Below, one piece after another: positions 30,075 to 40,288 of a DNA stretch of 64,000 nt (positions within the stretch are counted from its first letter, which is position 1; the number at the start of each line of letters is the position of its first letter). A program made the position numbers and the translations under genes. The notes under the pieces are model-generated. The model worked only from the letters and a program-made list of their open reading frames with translations, was not told where the DNA came from and did not search any database. Source of the DNA: Semisulcospira habei (Eukaryota > Mollusca > Gastropoda > Semisulcospiridae); assembly GCA_036245525.1 (NCBI GenBank), contig BTPG01000004.1, positions 52,033,758 through 52,097,757 on the forward strand, given 5' to 3'.

Positions 30075-30647
30075 GATCACCATTAGTCTTCGCAGGATGT
30101 ATCAGTTAATCATGATGAACTGTGCAGCCTCTCGCTGGCCACAACTCCACCTGTCACCCCCACAGGTTTCGCAATAACTGGCCGGTGTTCAATGTTCCAC
30201 GGAAATCTGCAATCTCTGCTGCTAGAGCGCACAGGAACCCGACTCCCCTGTCTCTTTCATGGCAGTCCGATTCAAGAAAGAACAAAGCTTTCAGTGAAGA
30301 AAGCACCGCTGCGAAAGAGGTCATCGTCTAGACAGCCTATCATCAAGCAAAACACTGCCATGACATGGCTTCACTGCGCCGGCGCGCTGCATGCATCAAA
30401 ATGGCTTCAGTCTAAACCGGAAGTAACAAGCAAACCGAGCGCGCCATTTTACGGCGAATTTAACCATCTTCCGGTTGATGGTTTCGCTGGTTCTTCACGA
30501 AGATAAAATGCAGCTTGAGCGCCTGTCGAGCGTGAGCAACTGTATTAAATCTAGATCCCATTAGATCGGGGCTTTCGTCCAGACCTCGTCTCCATTCCAT
30601 CTTTCACAGGCTCGTGAGAATCTGTGCAGAGCCCAACACTTTTCACT
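30075..30647. other. No gene supported
   Basis: A 104-codon frame (30192-30506) shows no recognisable domain. AGGCTCGTGAGAATCTGTG at 30609 is a lone family A arm. Confidence 0.45.
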
Positions 30648-30692
30648 GAATTGAATTGAATGGAATCGAAACTTTATTTTCTAAGGATGAAG
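30648..30692 (-). mobile_element. Retroposon 3' end with AATTC tail
   Basis: On the minus strand CATCCTTAGAAAATAAAGTT precedes TCGATTCCATTC and AATTC repeats. Near-identical to the end at 15593. Confidence 0.6.
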
Positions 30693-30744
30693 ACAGAATA
30701 ATAATAAACATAAATATTTCGCGCATGACAAAAAACCAGGGGCC

Positions 30745-30833
30745 AGTTGCACGATCAAGCTTAGTCCTGCACCAGCCACTAAGGAAGGTGCGCCGCTGGT
30801 GCAGTACTAAGCTCGCTCATGCAAGTGACTGCA
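30745..30833. repeat. Family J hairpin, shortened
   Basis: AGTTGCACGATCAAGCTTAG and AGTACTAAGCTCGCTCATGC form the outer arms. One inner half of the stem is missing (GGAAGGTGCGCCGCTGG). Confidence 0.75.
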
Positions 30834-30886
30834 GGTCCTAACGTGGAAAACAGAATCCACCTGGACGCGGACCTTGACGTGACGGC

Positions 30887-31118
30887 TCAACCCCTTCCCC
30901 TGCCACTCGCTGTACGTACATTTTTGTTTCTGAAATGTTGGTTCTCAGCGACAAAAAAAAAGAAGTCAACACCGTCCAAAAAACATGGACACAATTAATT
31001 TTGGTCTCAGCAAGAGGCATAGATCCTCATGAGCCCCCGCATTCGCGGGGGCTCATGAGAATCTATGTCTCTTGCTGTCGGATTGTGTTCACTTTATTCT
31101 CGGCAGTGGTGGGGTTCA
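30887..31118. mobile_element. Family A element, 232 bp
   Basis: Starts TCAACCCCTTCCCCTGCCA and ends GGCAGTGGTGGGGTTCA. The core hairpin 31011-31076 runs from AGCAAGAGGCATAGATCC to GAATCTATGTCTCTTGCT around CCGCATTCGCGG. Both terminal TTAA copies appear mutated. Confidence 0.88.
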
Positions 31119-31168
31119 GACTTAGCTACTACCGCTGCTTAATAACAAAAGTCTTCACACATATCATA

Positions 31169-31487
31169 GAGTCCGAAATAGCTCAGGCGGTTAAACGTCG
31201 GAGCAGGAGAGCGAAGGGAATCGCCGGGTCAGTCGTGGGTTCGAATCCCGTCCCGGCCCCGGTAGCTGGACTCACAATCCAGGGGGAAAAAAACCGGATT
31301 TGTTCAATAGCCTGTCCGTTGAAAGGTCCTGGTAAATCAAAGTGGCACAGTTGGAGTGCGCCTGAGTTGATCAGTGTTCAGGTCGCACTCCATAGGCAAT
31401 AGATTTCCCTGTCCCCCATAACCCGCCCGTCAGGGCCGTCCATGATCACCTCGGTGCTGTGGACGTTAAACCCGAACTAAACAACCA
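31169..31487 (+). mobile_element. SINE3, full length, 10 bp duplication
   Basis: The tRNA-like head has A box ATAGCTCAGGCGGTTAAACG and B box GGGTTCGAATCCCG. The body includes GAAAGGTCCTGGTAAATC, GCGCCTGAGTTGATCAG and GGCCGTCCATGATCACC; the tail is GTTAAACCCGAACTAAACAA. Exact ACATATCATA flanks it (31159-31168 and 31488-31497). Use this copy as the family reference. Confidence 0.94.
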
Positions 31488-31661
31488 ACATATCATACAA
31501 ACGTCATCCCGGCTTTGACGTTCGTTTAAAACGCCAATTGGGTGAAAATGTCAGCTAACTCGAAGCGTCTTCCTTCTTTCACGTTTTTCTTCCCGCGAGA
31601 TTTCCACGCTCATCATTCAACGCTGTTTTTACGAAATAGGGGGGTGGGGGGGGGGGAGGGG

Positions 31662-31818
31662 GGCTGGGTAGCTTAGGTGTTAGGGGAACGTTCGCCTCTC
31701 GTCCTTAGAGTCGTGGGTTTAAACCGAGCTCGGGTCAAAACTTGCCAACACGCTTTTCGATGCCCCGGCTTTAAAATCACCATCGTGGCTGACAAAAGAC
31801 GTTAAGCGTCTAAACTTC
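31662..31818 (+). mobile_element. SINE2
   Basis: Head CTGGGTAGCTTAGGTGTTAG, degenerate B box GTGGGTTTAAACCG, body GATGCCCCGGCTTTAAAATC and GACAAAAGACGTTAAGCG. Confidence 0.82.
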
Positions 31819-31824
31819 TATCGT

Positions 31825-32030
31825 TCAACCCCTTCGATCCCTGGCTACTGTATTACATTTGTTTGTTCATTCAACGACCGAAAGCCAAAACGGTCCAAGA
31901 AACGTGGATACAAAAGGGTCTCAGCAAGAGGCGTAGATCCTCATGAGCCCCTCGGTCGCGGGGGCTCGTGAGGATCTATGTCTCTTGCAGTTGGATCGTG
32001 TTCACTTCTTATCGGCAGAGAAGGGGTTAA
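31825..32030. mobile_element. Complete family A element, 206 bp
   Basis: Starts TCAACCCCTTCGATCCCTGG and ends GGCAGAGAAGGGGTTAA. Core 31924-31989 pairs AGCAAGAGGCGTAGATCC with GGATCTATGTCTCTTGC. The AAACGTGGATACAAAAG flank is shared with the copies at 30887 and 38743. Confidence 0.9.
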
Positions 32031-32922
32031 GAAGGCCTCAACGTCTAATGTTTAACTTTTAAAAGTGTTGTTGTTGTTTTTTTGTTTTGATTTATTTTTA
32101 CGAGATTGTGGTAAAACGTTACTATATTGTCTCCGCCGCCGTAATCCGCTTGACTAGTAGACCATGGATTTCCGATTGTCAGCGCACAATCACACAGGTG
32201 CACATAATTCACGGTGATTGGAGTTTGAAGAGCACACACGCCCGTTACACTGAATAAAACATCGCATCGATCAGGCCTTACAACAAAGACAACCCCAGTA
32301 CACGCTGATTGTCTCTCAAAACTCCTGTAAGGGAGATCAAAAGCTTTTGAGTTAATAGGTCACGTTGAAAGAGGTCACTGCGATCTGACCCTGACCTTCA
32401 TAACTTCTGACCTTTGTAATTCTTTGTCGCCGTGATGATCCGTAATGATGGAAATTTTTATGAAAACCGTGTGCTGGTCTGTGATTTTAGACCTTATAAT
32501 CAAAGGAGTGTTTTAGGCGCTCGTTCTGAGACTCCGTGATTGCACACCGCGATTCTGTCCATCCTGGTTATTCAATCCCATGAAGCTAGCAAGTGATTTG
32601 AATTCATTTGGCGACTTTTATAAAAGCAGCATTTTTAAAAAAAGAAACACGATTTCGCGCTCCTCGGTGTGTTTTTTTTTTTTTTTTTGTTTTTGTTTTT
32701 TTTTGTTTAATGCGGAGCGTTGGAAAAAAAAAGAAAAAAGTTTGCCCTCGCTCGGAATTAAACGCGTTAGCTGCACGAAGGCACGTTACACTCACAATCA
32801 ATCCGGACACTTTTCCCAGCTGTGGTCTTTGATGTCCACAAATTACGGTATCACTCCAACCGAACAATTGCTGAGTTAATGATTTCTCAAGGCCAATGGT
32901 GTAAATGAGTCTCATCATTCAA
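32031..32922. other. Homopolymer tracts, lone family F arm
   Basis: GTGCTGGTCTGTGATTTTAG at 32470 is a family F left arm. T runs at 32670-32705 and A runs at 32723-32740 make the frames here unreliable. Confidence 0.45.
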
Positions 32923-32990
32923 GCAAGAGGCATATATTCTCATGAGCCCCTGCATTTGCAAGGGTCTCATGAAAAATCTATGCCTCTCGC
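32923..32990. repeat. Family A hairpin, right arm decayed
   Basis: GCAAGAGGCATATATTCTCA pairs with CATGAAAAATCTATGCCTCT; the centre GCATTTGCAAGGG is partly unpaired. Confidence 0.82.
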
Positions 32991-33190
32991 TGACGGAAGA
33001 CCTTGGGTATGGAGTGGTTGACACATTTATTTAACGTCGCCCGCGGGAGACGGATCGACCCGTGACAACTCAAGGCCGGTCGCGGCGAGCCATCTTGACT
33101 GTGCTACTACGATGTGGATTGGCGTTGCAAGTCAGTCCAGTTCATATCGGTCAAGGCGGGATTTCTGCGCTCGGAAAAGGCCCGTACCTC

Positions 33191-33292
33191 ATGCGCAAGA
33201 GGCCATCGGGCCGACAACGGCCGCCGTTGGCTCGCGCACGGCCGTGCGCGGGCCAACGGCGGCCGTTGTCGGCCCGATGGCCTTTTGCGCAT
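33191..33292. repeat. Family D hairpin, near perfect
   Basis: The arms are perfect complements except at two positions over about 50 bp. Both carry GGCCGACAACGGCCGCCG where the family norm is GGCCGACGTCGGCCGCCG. Confidence 0.94.
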
Positions 33293-33336
33293 TGGGTACG
33301 CGCTCCACCACACCATCAGAGGTCTTCTCAGAGTTC

Positions 33337-33970
33337 CTAATAATAATAATACCGTTATTATATAGGCGCCTTTTCTCAATTTTTGGGCGAATCCACTCAA
33401 AGCGCCGCGAACTGAAACCCAACACGCACACTCACGTAACATACACGGATTTACGCCAGTTAAGACAAACACAGTACAAGACAGACGAAGGGCCAGTTCA
33501 GCTACTGAAATTACAGAGATTTTTTGATCGCTAGTATTTGAAATTTGTAAAGTGGCCTGAAACCGGTACCAAAGTGTGGGGGGTGGGGGGATGCGTGGGG
33601 GGTAGAAGAACCGGAGTACCCGGAGAAAGAACCCCCGACGGTCCGCCCCAATTAACGGTGACACTTACCAGAGGAGAAAAGTCCGACGCCGGAACCCGTT
33701 TTCGAACCTCGCACCTTTGGCATTGGTGGCAGGCGCCTTAACTCATTCTACCCCAGACACACCACAGCAAGATATTGATCGACCATGATAGTTCAAGGGT
33801 GATGCCAGAATAGCTTGGCGCCTATGGGCGCCAAGCTATTCTGGCATCACCCTTGAACTATCATGGTCGATCTGTGTCCTGCACTGCAATGCAGTCTTCA
33901 GAGGACAACGGCAAAATTTGGGGATTTCGGTGATGGGGTAGAATGAGTTAACCACTGCGCCACAGACCGT
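33337..33970 (-). mobile_element. SINE1 split by a family B element
   Basis: On the minus strand the head GGTCTGTGGCGCAGTGG is at 33952-33970. The rest runs from 33737 down to the ATT tail at 33340-33350. The break lies exactly between GTGGTTAA and GGCGCC of the head. The body has a G-rich variant (33577-33602). Confidence 0.92.
33738..33951. mobile_element. Family B TTAA-MITE in SINE1, 214 bp
   Basis: TTAACTCATTCTACCCCAG to GGGGTAGAATGAGTTAA with both TTAA copies intact. Outside the element the SINE1 head is continuous once one TTAA is removed, so TTAA is the duplicated target. The stem has perfect 47 bp arms around GGCGCCTATGGGCGCC. It is the window's best reference for family B. Confidence 0.97.
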
Positions 33971-34043
33971 TCCTCAGTTAACATCGTACCAATACTGGTC
34001 TGGTTTACTCTGGACGCACGTCGACAGGGACCAATGTGAAGTG

Positions 34044-34173
34044 TTAACCCGTTCATTGCATGCAGAGAAATACTGAACGCGTTCCTACTGCAAGATACAC
34101 AGATCCTCACGTGCCCCCGCAATTGCGCGGGGGGAGGGGGGGGGTGGGCTGATGCAGATCCGCGTCTCTTGCT
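34044..34173. mobile_element. Family A element, left end and stem
   Basis: Starts TTAACCCGTTCATTGC. Stem GCAAGATACACAGATCCTCA pairs with GATGCAGATCCGCGTCTCTT, with a G-rich insertion at 34129-34146. Confidence 0.75.
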
Positions 34174-34515
34174 GACACCGATTTGTGTCTGTGTTGCTTG
34201 GAATTTGAATTAACACGAAATTTAGAATTTTAGGGCCAATTCACGTGATGGTGTTAATTAGCTCAGACGTGCTAATGAAACTGTGTGTAGTGTATGCTTT
34301 TGAGGTCGTACACCTGCAAGTTATAAGGTCCAAAATCACAAACTCGCACAGGAAATATAAAGATCAACACATATAGACTATAGCAAATCTAGGATTCCGT
34401 TCTATAAGTCCCAAGGAAGAGAGGGGGGAAAAAAAGCCCTCTTTTACAACACCACACAAATGAACGAGTGACGCTCTCGCGAGGTTTGCGATGGAAAAGG
34501 TGTAGGCTTATTCCA
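34174..34515. other. Lone family F arm, no gene
   Basis: ATAAGGTCCAAAATCACAAA at 34322-34341 is a family F right arm without a partner. Confidence 0.45.
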
Positions 34516-34736
34516 TTAACTCATTCAGCCCAACGGCCGTAGTATTTCCCAAATTTTGGAGACGTCATCTAATGACTATGCACCAGTTGTAGGAGATGGA
34601 TCGACCATGATAATTCAAGGGCAGTGCCAGATTAGCTAGGCGCCGACAAGCACCAAGCTAATCTGGCACTACCCTCGAGTTATCATGGTTGACCCATCTC
34701 CTGCTGTACGTAGTGCGTCAGGGCTGAATGGGTTAA
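34516..34736. mobile_element. Complete family B2 element, 221 bp
   Basis: TTAACTCATTCAGCCCAAC to GGGCTGAATGGGTTAA. Stem GGAGATGGATCGACCATGAT and AAGGGCAGTGCCAGATTAGC; the centre GGCGCCGACAAGCACC has mismatches. B2 ends (CAGCCC) differ from B1 ends (CTACCCC). Confidence 0.92.
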
Positions 34737-34878
34737 AGGCCATGCACAGAACTCAACCCCTTCTTTCCATTAATAATACAAATTGAAGTGCTAGCGATAG
34801 GAAAAAGCCGGTAATGTTATGTATATATTACAAGTTTCTGAGTCCTGTCAAAATCTATGATCAGTTCAATAACATGTA

Positions 34879-34941
34879 TGCTGGTCTGTGTTTTTGGACC
34901 TTACGGCCTGCGGCCGTAAGGTCCAAAATCACAGATCAGCA
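34879..34941. repeat. Family F hairpin
   Basis: TGCTGGTCTGTGTTTTTGGA pairs with TCCAAAATCACAGATCAGCA around CTTACGGCC/GGCCGTAAG. Confidence 0.92.
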
Positions 34942-35569
34942 CACAACACTGACCTTACCTTACAGGGGCCACTGGCCAGCCAAGGACGACAATCTAGCTT
35001 AAATACACCTAGGGGCAATAACTCTTACAATCACATCAGGACAACCCATTTGCCGAGACCATGAATATGCAACAGTCTTCAACCGGACAATCCATCCAGA
35101 CAGTTCTATTAGGGGGGAGGGGGGGGGGGGTAGTCCGGGGCGTCTTTTGACTATAAAGTACGGACATTTCTGTCCGCACCTGTGCATCACACCCACGTCT
35201 GTCGATTTATAGCTGCGTGGTGCCGGTTAGTTACTGCCGGGGACAAGAAGTGATCATACTTTTTGCTTCTTTCATTCTAGGTCCTTTTCTGTGTGTGGCA
35301 GCAAAACTCAAACTTTGATCCACGAAAGCTTGCTGCAACTTGTCACGATGGTATCGGCCTTTTAAAGGACCAAAGAACTAGAGAAAGTATGCTCGTCTTC
35401 TATAACTCTCCCCACATCTACTCCCCGCCCCCCACCACCACCCCGCAACCACCCACCCTCATACCATCATTCCCCCCCCCCCCTCCGCCCACACCCTACT
35501 GGGGTCCTTGACTTAATCTGAACTCAAGACCTAAAAAAGCGAAATCGTTCAACTACTAATGGAAACGCT
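34942..35569. other. No recognised feature
   Basis: A G-rich run at 35112-35130 and C-rich stretch at 35425-35500. Short frames are proline-rich artefacts. Confidence 0.45.
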
Positions 35570-35782
35570 TAACCCCGGCATTGTGTTCCAGGTACGAGAT
35601 CCCCACAGTTTGGATGATGTCCTCTGAGGACTGCATTATAATTCAGGAGAGATTGACCATGGTAGTTCAAGGGTGGTGCCAGAATAGCTTGGCGCCTATA
35701 GGCGCCAAGCTATTCTGGCATCACCCTTGAACTACCATGGTCGATACATCTTTTGCTGTAGTGTCAATACTGAATGTGTTCA
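35570..35782. mobile_element. Family B element
   Basis: Left end TTAACCCCGGCATTGTGTTC, right end CTGAATGTGTTCA (decayed). The stem ACCATGGTAGTTCAAGGG has matched GGTAGTTC/GAACTACC in both arms where other copies have GATAGTTC/GAACTATC. Confidence 0.9.
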
Positions 35783-36131
35783 TCAGCTTTTCGTACAAGG
35801 TGGCAAACGACGCTATTCAAGTCGCGGGGGACAGACCGACGTACGACTGACGTCATTTCTCTGATGGAGTGTAACTGTCATATGACGAGTGCTTCCTCGT
35901 CCGGCCGCGTCAGTCGGCACGGCGGTGTGAATTAGTCCCCTCTGCGTGAATAACGGATAGAAGAGGCTGGTTACCACTAACTGGTCCCTCGCTCAGTCGC
36001 TTCCCTCAGCAAGTTGCATAGATTATCACGCCCTCTGCAGCCGCATCTTACACGCAAAGCTTGAACATCATTACATCCTCAGGCTGAAAATCTCGTTCGG
36101 TTTAACTCTACGATTTCTTGACAGTGCTTCG
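35783..36131. other. Single family A arm, no gene
   Basis: AGCAAGTTGCATAGATTATC at 36008-36027 resembles a family A left arm. The rest is unassigned. Confidence 0.4.
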
Positions 36132-36197
36132 GCAAGAGGCATACATTCCCATGAGCCCCTGCGATCGCAGGGGCTCATGGGAATGCGTGCCTCTTGC
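36132..36197. repeat. Family A hairpin with matched variants
   Basis: ATTCCCATGAGCCCCTGCGA pairs exactly with TCGCAGGGGCTCATGGGAAT; both arms share CCCATGAG where consensus is CTCATGAG. Confidence 0.93.
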
Positions 36198-36370
36198 TGG
36201 TAGTGATCAGCCATATTTACCTCTCTGTATTTATGCCCCTCAGATGGAGGAGATCATTGGATTTAGCGTGTGACTAATTGGTCCTTAGAGACCTCTATCA
36301 GGAATCTACTAACTAGTCTGACACTTAAACCCTTGATGATGTCTGAGGATGTAAATGATACCAATCTTCC

Positions 36371-36434
36371 AACAAGAGACATAGATTTTCATGAGCCCCT
36401 GCAGCCGTAGGGGCTCATTAGAATCTGTGACTTG
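36371..36434. repeat. Family A hairpin
   Basis: ACAAGAGACATAGATTTTCA and CTCATTAGAATCTGTGACTT pair with several mismatches around CCCTGCAGCCGTAGGGG. Confidence 0.8.
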
Positions 36435-37243
36435 AAGACGGAAAGGGTTGGCCGAAATGCTTTCTGTACTCAACACGGAAGCTGCGTAATGAAGTGCCCT
36501 CGGCAGGGTCAAATACAAAGTGATGCCTGCTTCCCACAAGGTAAGGCCGGATACCGGAGCTGGAGAACTGAATGGTTATTGGTGGCTCTTTCCAGTGCTT
36601 CTGTATCACCTCTGCGTTGACGAAAGACGTTAAAACTATAAGCACATATCCTCAATCTGTACAGCAACTAAGACTAACAACGGAAATGACAGATACTCTC
36701 TTCCGGTAACAAATATGTCTGAGATCATCGGAGACTCACTGCCGAGACAAGCGACCATCACTGACGATAGAGAGACGAATAGGTCATACCTGCCGGGGAG
36801 GGTAGCGGGTTGGAAGGAGACGGGGGGGGGGGGGGGGCTGGGGGGGGGGGGGGGTCTATTAGTATCTATCCTTAGAAGCAGAATCCGTCTTATTTAGGTC
36901 CAGATATCGTCGCTAACCTTGATGTGATTTACACCTGAACGAAACATGCTACCGCCTGCGGACGGAGTGCGACCAGAAGAGGACGGTCCGACCACTGTGC
37001 ATTTGGGTGTTGTTATTCTGGCAGTGAAGGGGTTGAATAAAAATGTCTCCTGCAGGCGCTCACGGGAACACCTCTAGAAATGCCTGCTGCACATGACAAG
37101 TGCGTAGCTGTCAAGATGTATTGCGCAACTTCCGGTCACAGAGAGTAAGACACATCGATAATAGATCAGGGAAGTCAAAGACGCTTTAGGTCGAGTGCTA
37201 CTGGCCTGCAGACTGTCACAGACCTCGGCTAACTCAAGCCGGC
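36435..37243. other. No gene; G tracts; family A end
   Basis: G runs at 36822-36856. GGCAGTGAAGGGGTTGA at 37020-37036 is a family A right terminus with no stem nearby. Confidence 0.45.
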
Positions 37244-37311
37244 CACTGGTTGTCTCCCTCGATTCGCTACCCGCTCGGGTAAGCGGTAGCGAATCAAGGG
37301 CGACAACCAGT
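37244..37311. repeat. Family E hairpin
   Basis: CTGGTTGTCTCCCTCGATTC pairs with GAATCAAGGGCGACAACCAG around GCTACCCGCTCGGGTAAGCG. Family D-like sequence (AAGCCGACGTCGGCCTGACG) follows at 37318-37338. Confidence 0.92.
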
Positions 37312-37808
37312 ATGCTCAAGCCGACGTCGGCCTGACGACCAATCTCATTTGCACGGCAATATTTTCTCTACGGATGCCCCTCACCGGAAGTTGTTTCGCT
37401 GCTTTAGCACTTTCCTGTTTTCGTGTTGTGGGGATAAACATCTCGGGGAGGATTTCTCGCCCCTTTCTGTTATCGATGACACCTCTTGTCTTCTCTACCA
37501 AAGGAAGGCCCGCAAGCCAACGGCATCTGTTCTATCTTTTCGATTTTCGCAGCCATTGTAGGGGGACGGATCGATGGGACCAGATAGATGAAAAGGAGCT
37601 CGGGTGATCGGGCAACAACCTGGAGGTTATCTTGGTCGATCGTGGCCATTTTGTTTTGCGCGTAGGTAGTGCTTATCAAGCAGACGTTTGACTTTAGAAG
37701 TGAGAAAGCGCCAAGACATCTGGCCTAACCTACACAGACAATGAACAATAGCGGAGAAAGCAGAAAGCATCCCCAGGCTTATCATACCCTCGGAAACACC
37801 CTCCATCT
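37312..37808. other. Family D half, otherwise unassigned
   Basis: After the family D arm, open frames on both strands (37349-37607 and 37470-37679) have no recognised domain. Confidence 0.4.
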
Positions 37809-37874
37809 GCAAGAAGCACAGATCCTCATGAGTCCCCGCGGCTGCGGGGACTCACGAGGATCTGTGTTTCTTGC
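37809..37874. repeat. Family A hairpin with matched arm variants
   Basis: GCAAGAAGCACAGATCCTCA and GAGGATCTGTGTTTCTTGC pair, as do GAGTCCCCGC and GCGGGGACTC. Three departures from consensus (GAAG, CACAG, GTCCCC) occur on both arms, with two unpaired differences. Confidence 0.93.
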
Positions 37875-38069
37875 ACACGGGACCATCTACAAATCAGGAG
37901 AGGCCAAAGGGTTTCAGGGTATGACTGTGCAGAGAAGCCACAGTCGTGCGCTGCCGGTTTTTGCCACGGAACTCATGATAACACGCACATCTATTTATCA
38001 GCTATTAAAGTCATATTTACGTCGGCCTCCCTTAGACGCTGAAGGCTAGAAGGGGTTGAAGTGTTCGAC

Positions 38070-38073
<4 letters not shown>

Positions 38074-38141
<68 letters not shown>
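38074..38141. repeat. (GA)n microsatellite
   Basis: About 34 uninterrupted GA units; explains the ERERER/SLSLSL frames nearby. Confidence 0.97.
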
Positions 38142-38144
<3 letters not shown>

Positions 38145-38345
38145 TCTCCCTTTGCGGAAGACACCCTATCGTCAGTTCCGGTGTTACTGCTGTTGGCTGC
38201 TGGAACCAGGTGTGCTGTGTGTCTGCTCTCGTCCACGTGAATCTCGTGTCACTTCCTTAGTCTTTCCAGCCTTTTTTTTCCCTTCTTCCTGTGTTATATC
38301 ATCTTCCTGCCTCACAAGCTCGCTCGAATTACGGGAGGCATTCGC

Positions 38346-38457
38346 AATGCGCAAAAAAAAAAGACCATCGGGCCGACATCGGCCTACGGTGGCCCGCGCA
38401 CGGCCGTGCGCGGGCCAACGGCGGCCGAAGTCGACCCGATGGCCTTTTGCGCATTGT
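38346..38457. repeat. Family D hairpin with A-run in one arm
   Basis: AATGCGC, then 10 A, GACCATCGGGCCGAC pairs with GTCGACCCGATGGCC, TTTTGCGCATT. The A-run expanded only on the left. Inner arms GGCCCGCGCACGGC and complement are perfect. Confidence 0.9.
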
Positions 38458-38601
38458 GTTGGTAACTCATACAGTGCAGACAGACTGCTGGACTCATGGG
38501 CTGATTCGAGTTGGGTTGGGGTCAAAATGTGTTCAGACACTTTTCGGCGAGGCGCCCAGTATTTGAAATCACCCCCACCCCCCCTAGGCCGTTAAAGCCT
38601 T

Positions 38602-38693
38602 TTAACCCTTTGCGGGTCTGTAGCGGTGTTTGTCGCGATGATTTCTGTAGGAATCATCGCGACTAAAACCGCTACCGTCACACAAAGGGTTAA
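38602..38693. mobile_element. Complete family C element, 92 bp
   Basis: TTAACCCTTTGCGGGTCTG to CACACAAAGGGTTAA, with both TTAA copies. The stem GTCGCGATGATTTCTGTAGG folds to its complement. Confidence 0.92.
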
Positions 38694-38742
38694 CTGACAG
38701 AGTTGACCTGACGTAGACTGTACTTTTGCGATCTGCATTAAT

Positions 38743-38907
38743 TCAACCCCACAGAGCCCACGACCGTCCCGGGAACGTGGATTCCAATTGGTGTCAGCAA
38801 GAGACATAGATCCTCATGACCCCCGCAACTGCGGGGTCATGAGGATCTATGTCTCTTGCAGTTGGATCGTATTCACTGTTTTCCTCGTCTGACAGCCAAG
38901 GGGTTAA
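38743..38907. mobile_element. Family A element, shortened stem
   Basis: Starts TCAACCCCACAGAGCC and ends CAGCCAAGGGGTTAA. Stem GCAAGAGACATAGATCCTCA pairs exactly. Both arms read ATGACCCC (consensus ATGAGCCCC), so the stem is shortened on both sides. Confidence 0.92.
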
Positions 38908-39517
38908 GCCCAAAACGTAACTTCATCGAACGCTTTCGGTCAAACGAATAAACTTTGACAACGAAAGCTGAGCATGGTTTACTGTGTATGTCATCTGAGG
39001 TCAGTCGCGGCGTAACTTGATCCCAATTCTTCCCCCTTACTGTGGCGGAGTGCAACAGGTCACGTGGGCAATGGAAGAAAAGAAATCAGAGGCTTCGTGG
39101 GAATTTCGAAACATTACAAGAGTGATGCCTGATGGAAGAAAGCGAAACTAAAACTAATTTTCCTTCGATTCCATGCAGTGCTGGAACCGGCTGACGCAGC
39201 CGCATCCGCCGCTGAACACACAATCTAGTGGCTTACTGGTTCTGTTTGAGTCAGCGTTCCTCGACTGAAAAGAGATCTGCCGCAAGCGTTCAGTGCACCA
39301 CGGAGCTAGCTCGACTCTCTCCCTCCCAGCTCGACACACAGTCCTTCAGATCCAGCTCAGCGCTGAACAGAATCTATCCACCGCACGCATACACCGTCAG
39401 GTGCAACTTTCACGCGCGGCTTGCCCCCCCCCCCCCCAACCCCCGATCCCCCAACAATGCCTGCCGCAGTTAGTGTCGCAAGACCCCGCGGGCCTGAGAA
39501 CGTCTGAACCTGAGCCT
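38908..39517. other. No recognised feature
   Basis: A C run at 39426-39439. Frames around 39228-39649 overlap the next hairpin and have no recognised domain. Confidence 0.4.
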
Positions 39518-39620
39518 GAGCAAAAGGTCCTCGGGACCGACGTCGGTCCGTCGTTGGCCCGCGCACGTCCCGTGCGCGGGCCAACGGCGGACCGACGTCG
39601 GAACGAGGACCTTTTTCTCA
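39518..39620. repeat. Family D hairpin with matched variants
   Basis: AAAAGGTCCTCGGGACCGAC pairs with GTCGGAACGAGGACCTTTTT. GGTCCTCG and CGGTCCG/CGGACCG replace GGCCATCG and CGGCCG in both arms. Confidence 0.92.
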
Positions 39621-39840
39621 TTCCTGACTCAGTGACGCCTTTCAGGTGATAAATCTCTTTTTCTTGACAAGGTCCGGGACCTGTTGAATCGATCAAGGTG
39701 CAGTCTCATTCTACAAACCGTCCGTCTGTGAGAGGCAATGATTCCTGTGAGCTCTCGCTCGTGGATGCATGCATACGTCTTGCAGGTATAAGGGAGGCAG
39801 ATTTCTGGTCGCAGATTTCGCTTTTGTAATCTTCATCAGT
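39621..39840. other. Possible decayed family A copy
   Basis: GAGAGGCAATGATTCCTGTG and CATACGTCTTGCAGG (39731-39785) resemble diverged family A arms. Confidence 0.4.
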
Positions 39841-40001
39841 TCAACGCCAAAGAACCCCAGCCGTCTAAGGAACATAGATATAAAGTGGTGTCAGCAAAAG
39901 ACATGGATTCTCATGAGCCCCCGCAACTGCGGGGGCTCATGAGAATCTATGTCTCTTGCATTTGGATCGCGTTCAGGTTTTCTCGGCAATGGAAGGATTA
40001 A
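39841..40001. mobile_element. Family A element, 161 bp
   Basis: Starts TCAACGCCAAAGAACCCCAG and ends GGCAATGGAAGGATTAA. Core 39893-39959 pairs GATTCTCATGAGCCCCCGCA with TGCGGGGGCTCATGAGAATC exactly. Confidence 0.92.
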
Positions 40002-40231
40002 CTAGCATCTCTCGTCCGACGAAGGAGGTGATCTGGGTTTAGGCCTTAAGCTACAGGTACTGACAGTTTCATGCGTATACTTCTTCTTGGAGGTCGGGTA
40101 CCATACACCCGTGAAACAACCCCACCCATGTTCAGTCAGTAGACACATATCGTCATGAGACTTTGCCGGCAAACGAAGCTTTGAAGAGCAGAAACGATCA
40201 TTGTTTATCGCTGATGATGGTGCTCTCGCGT

Positions 40232-40278
40232 TGGTTGTCTCCCTCGATTCGCTACCGGTGATCAGCGGAGACAACCAG
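40232..40278. repeat. Family E hairpin, shortened
   Basis: TTGGTTGTCTCCCTCGATTC meets CAGCGGAGACAACCAG. The second GCGAATCGAGG arm is deleted. A family B element begins 11 bp downstream. Confidence 0.8.
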
Positions 40279-40288
40279 TTTCATTGCT

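Noticed and set aside
30192..30506. 104-codon frame as a host exon
   Set aside because: No recognisable motif; several frames overlap and none shows coding structure.
31169..31270. tRNA-like sequences (A and B boxes) here and at 11900-11955, 20094, 54199, 58512
   Set aside because: Each continues into a repeated body and tail shared between copies, so they are SINE heads; none stands alone as a tRNA gene.
33107..33664. 185-codon minus-strand frame
   Set aside because: It is made of SINE1 body and family D hairpin sequence.
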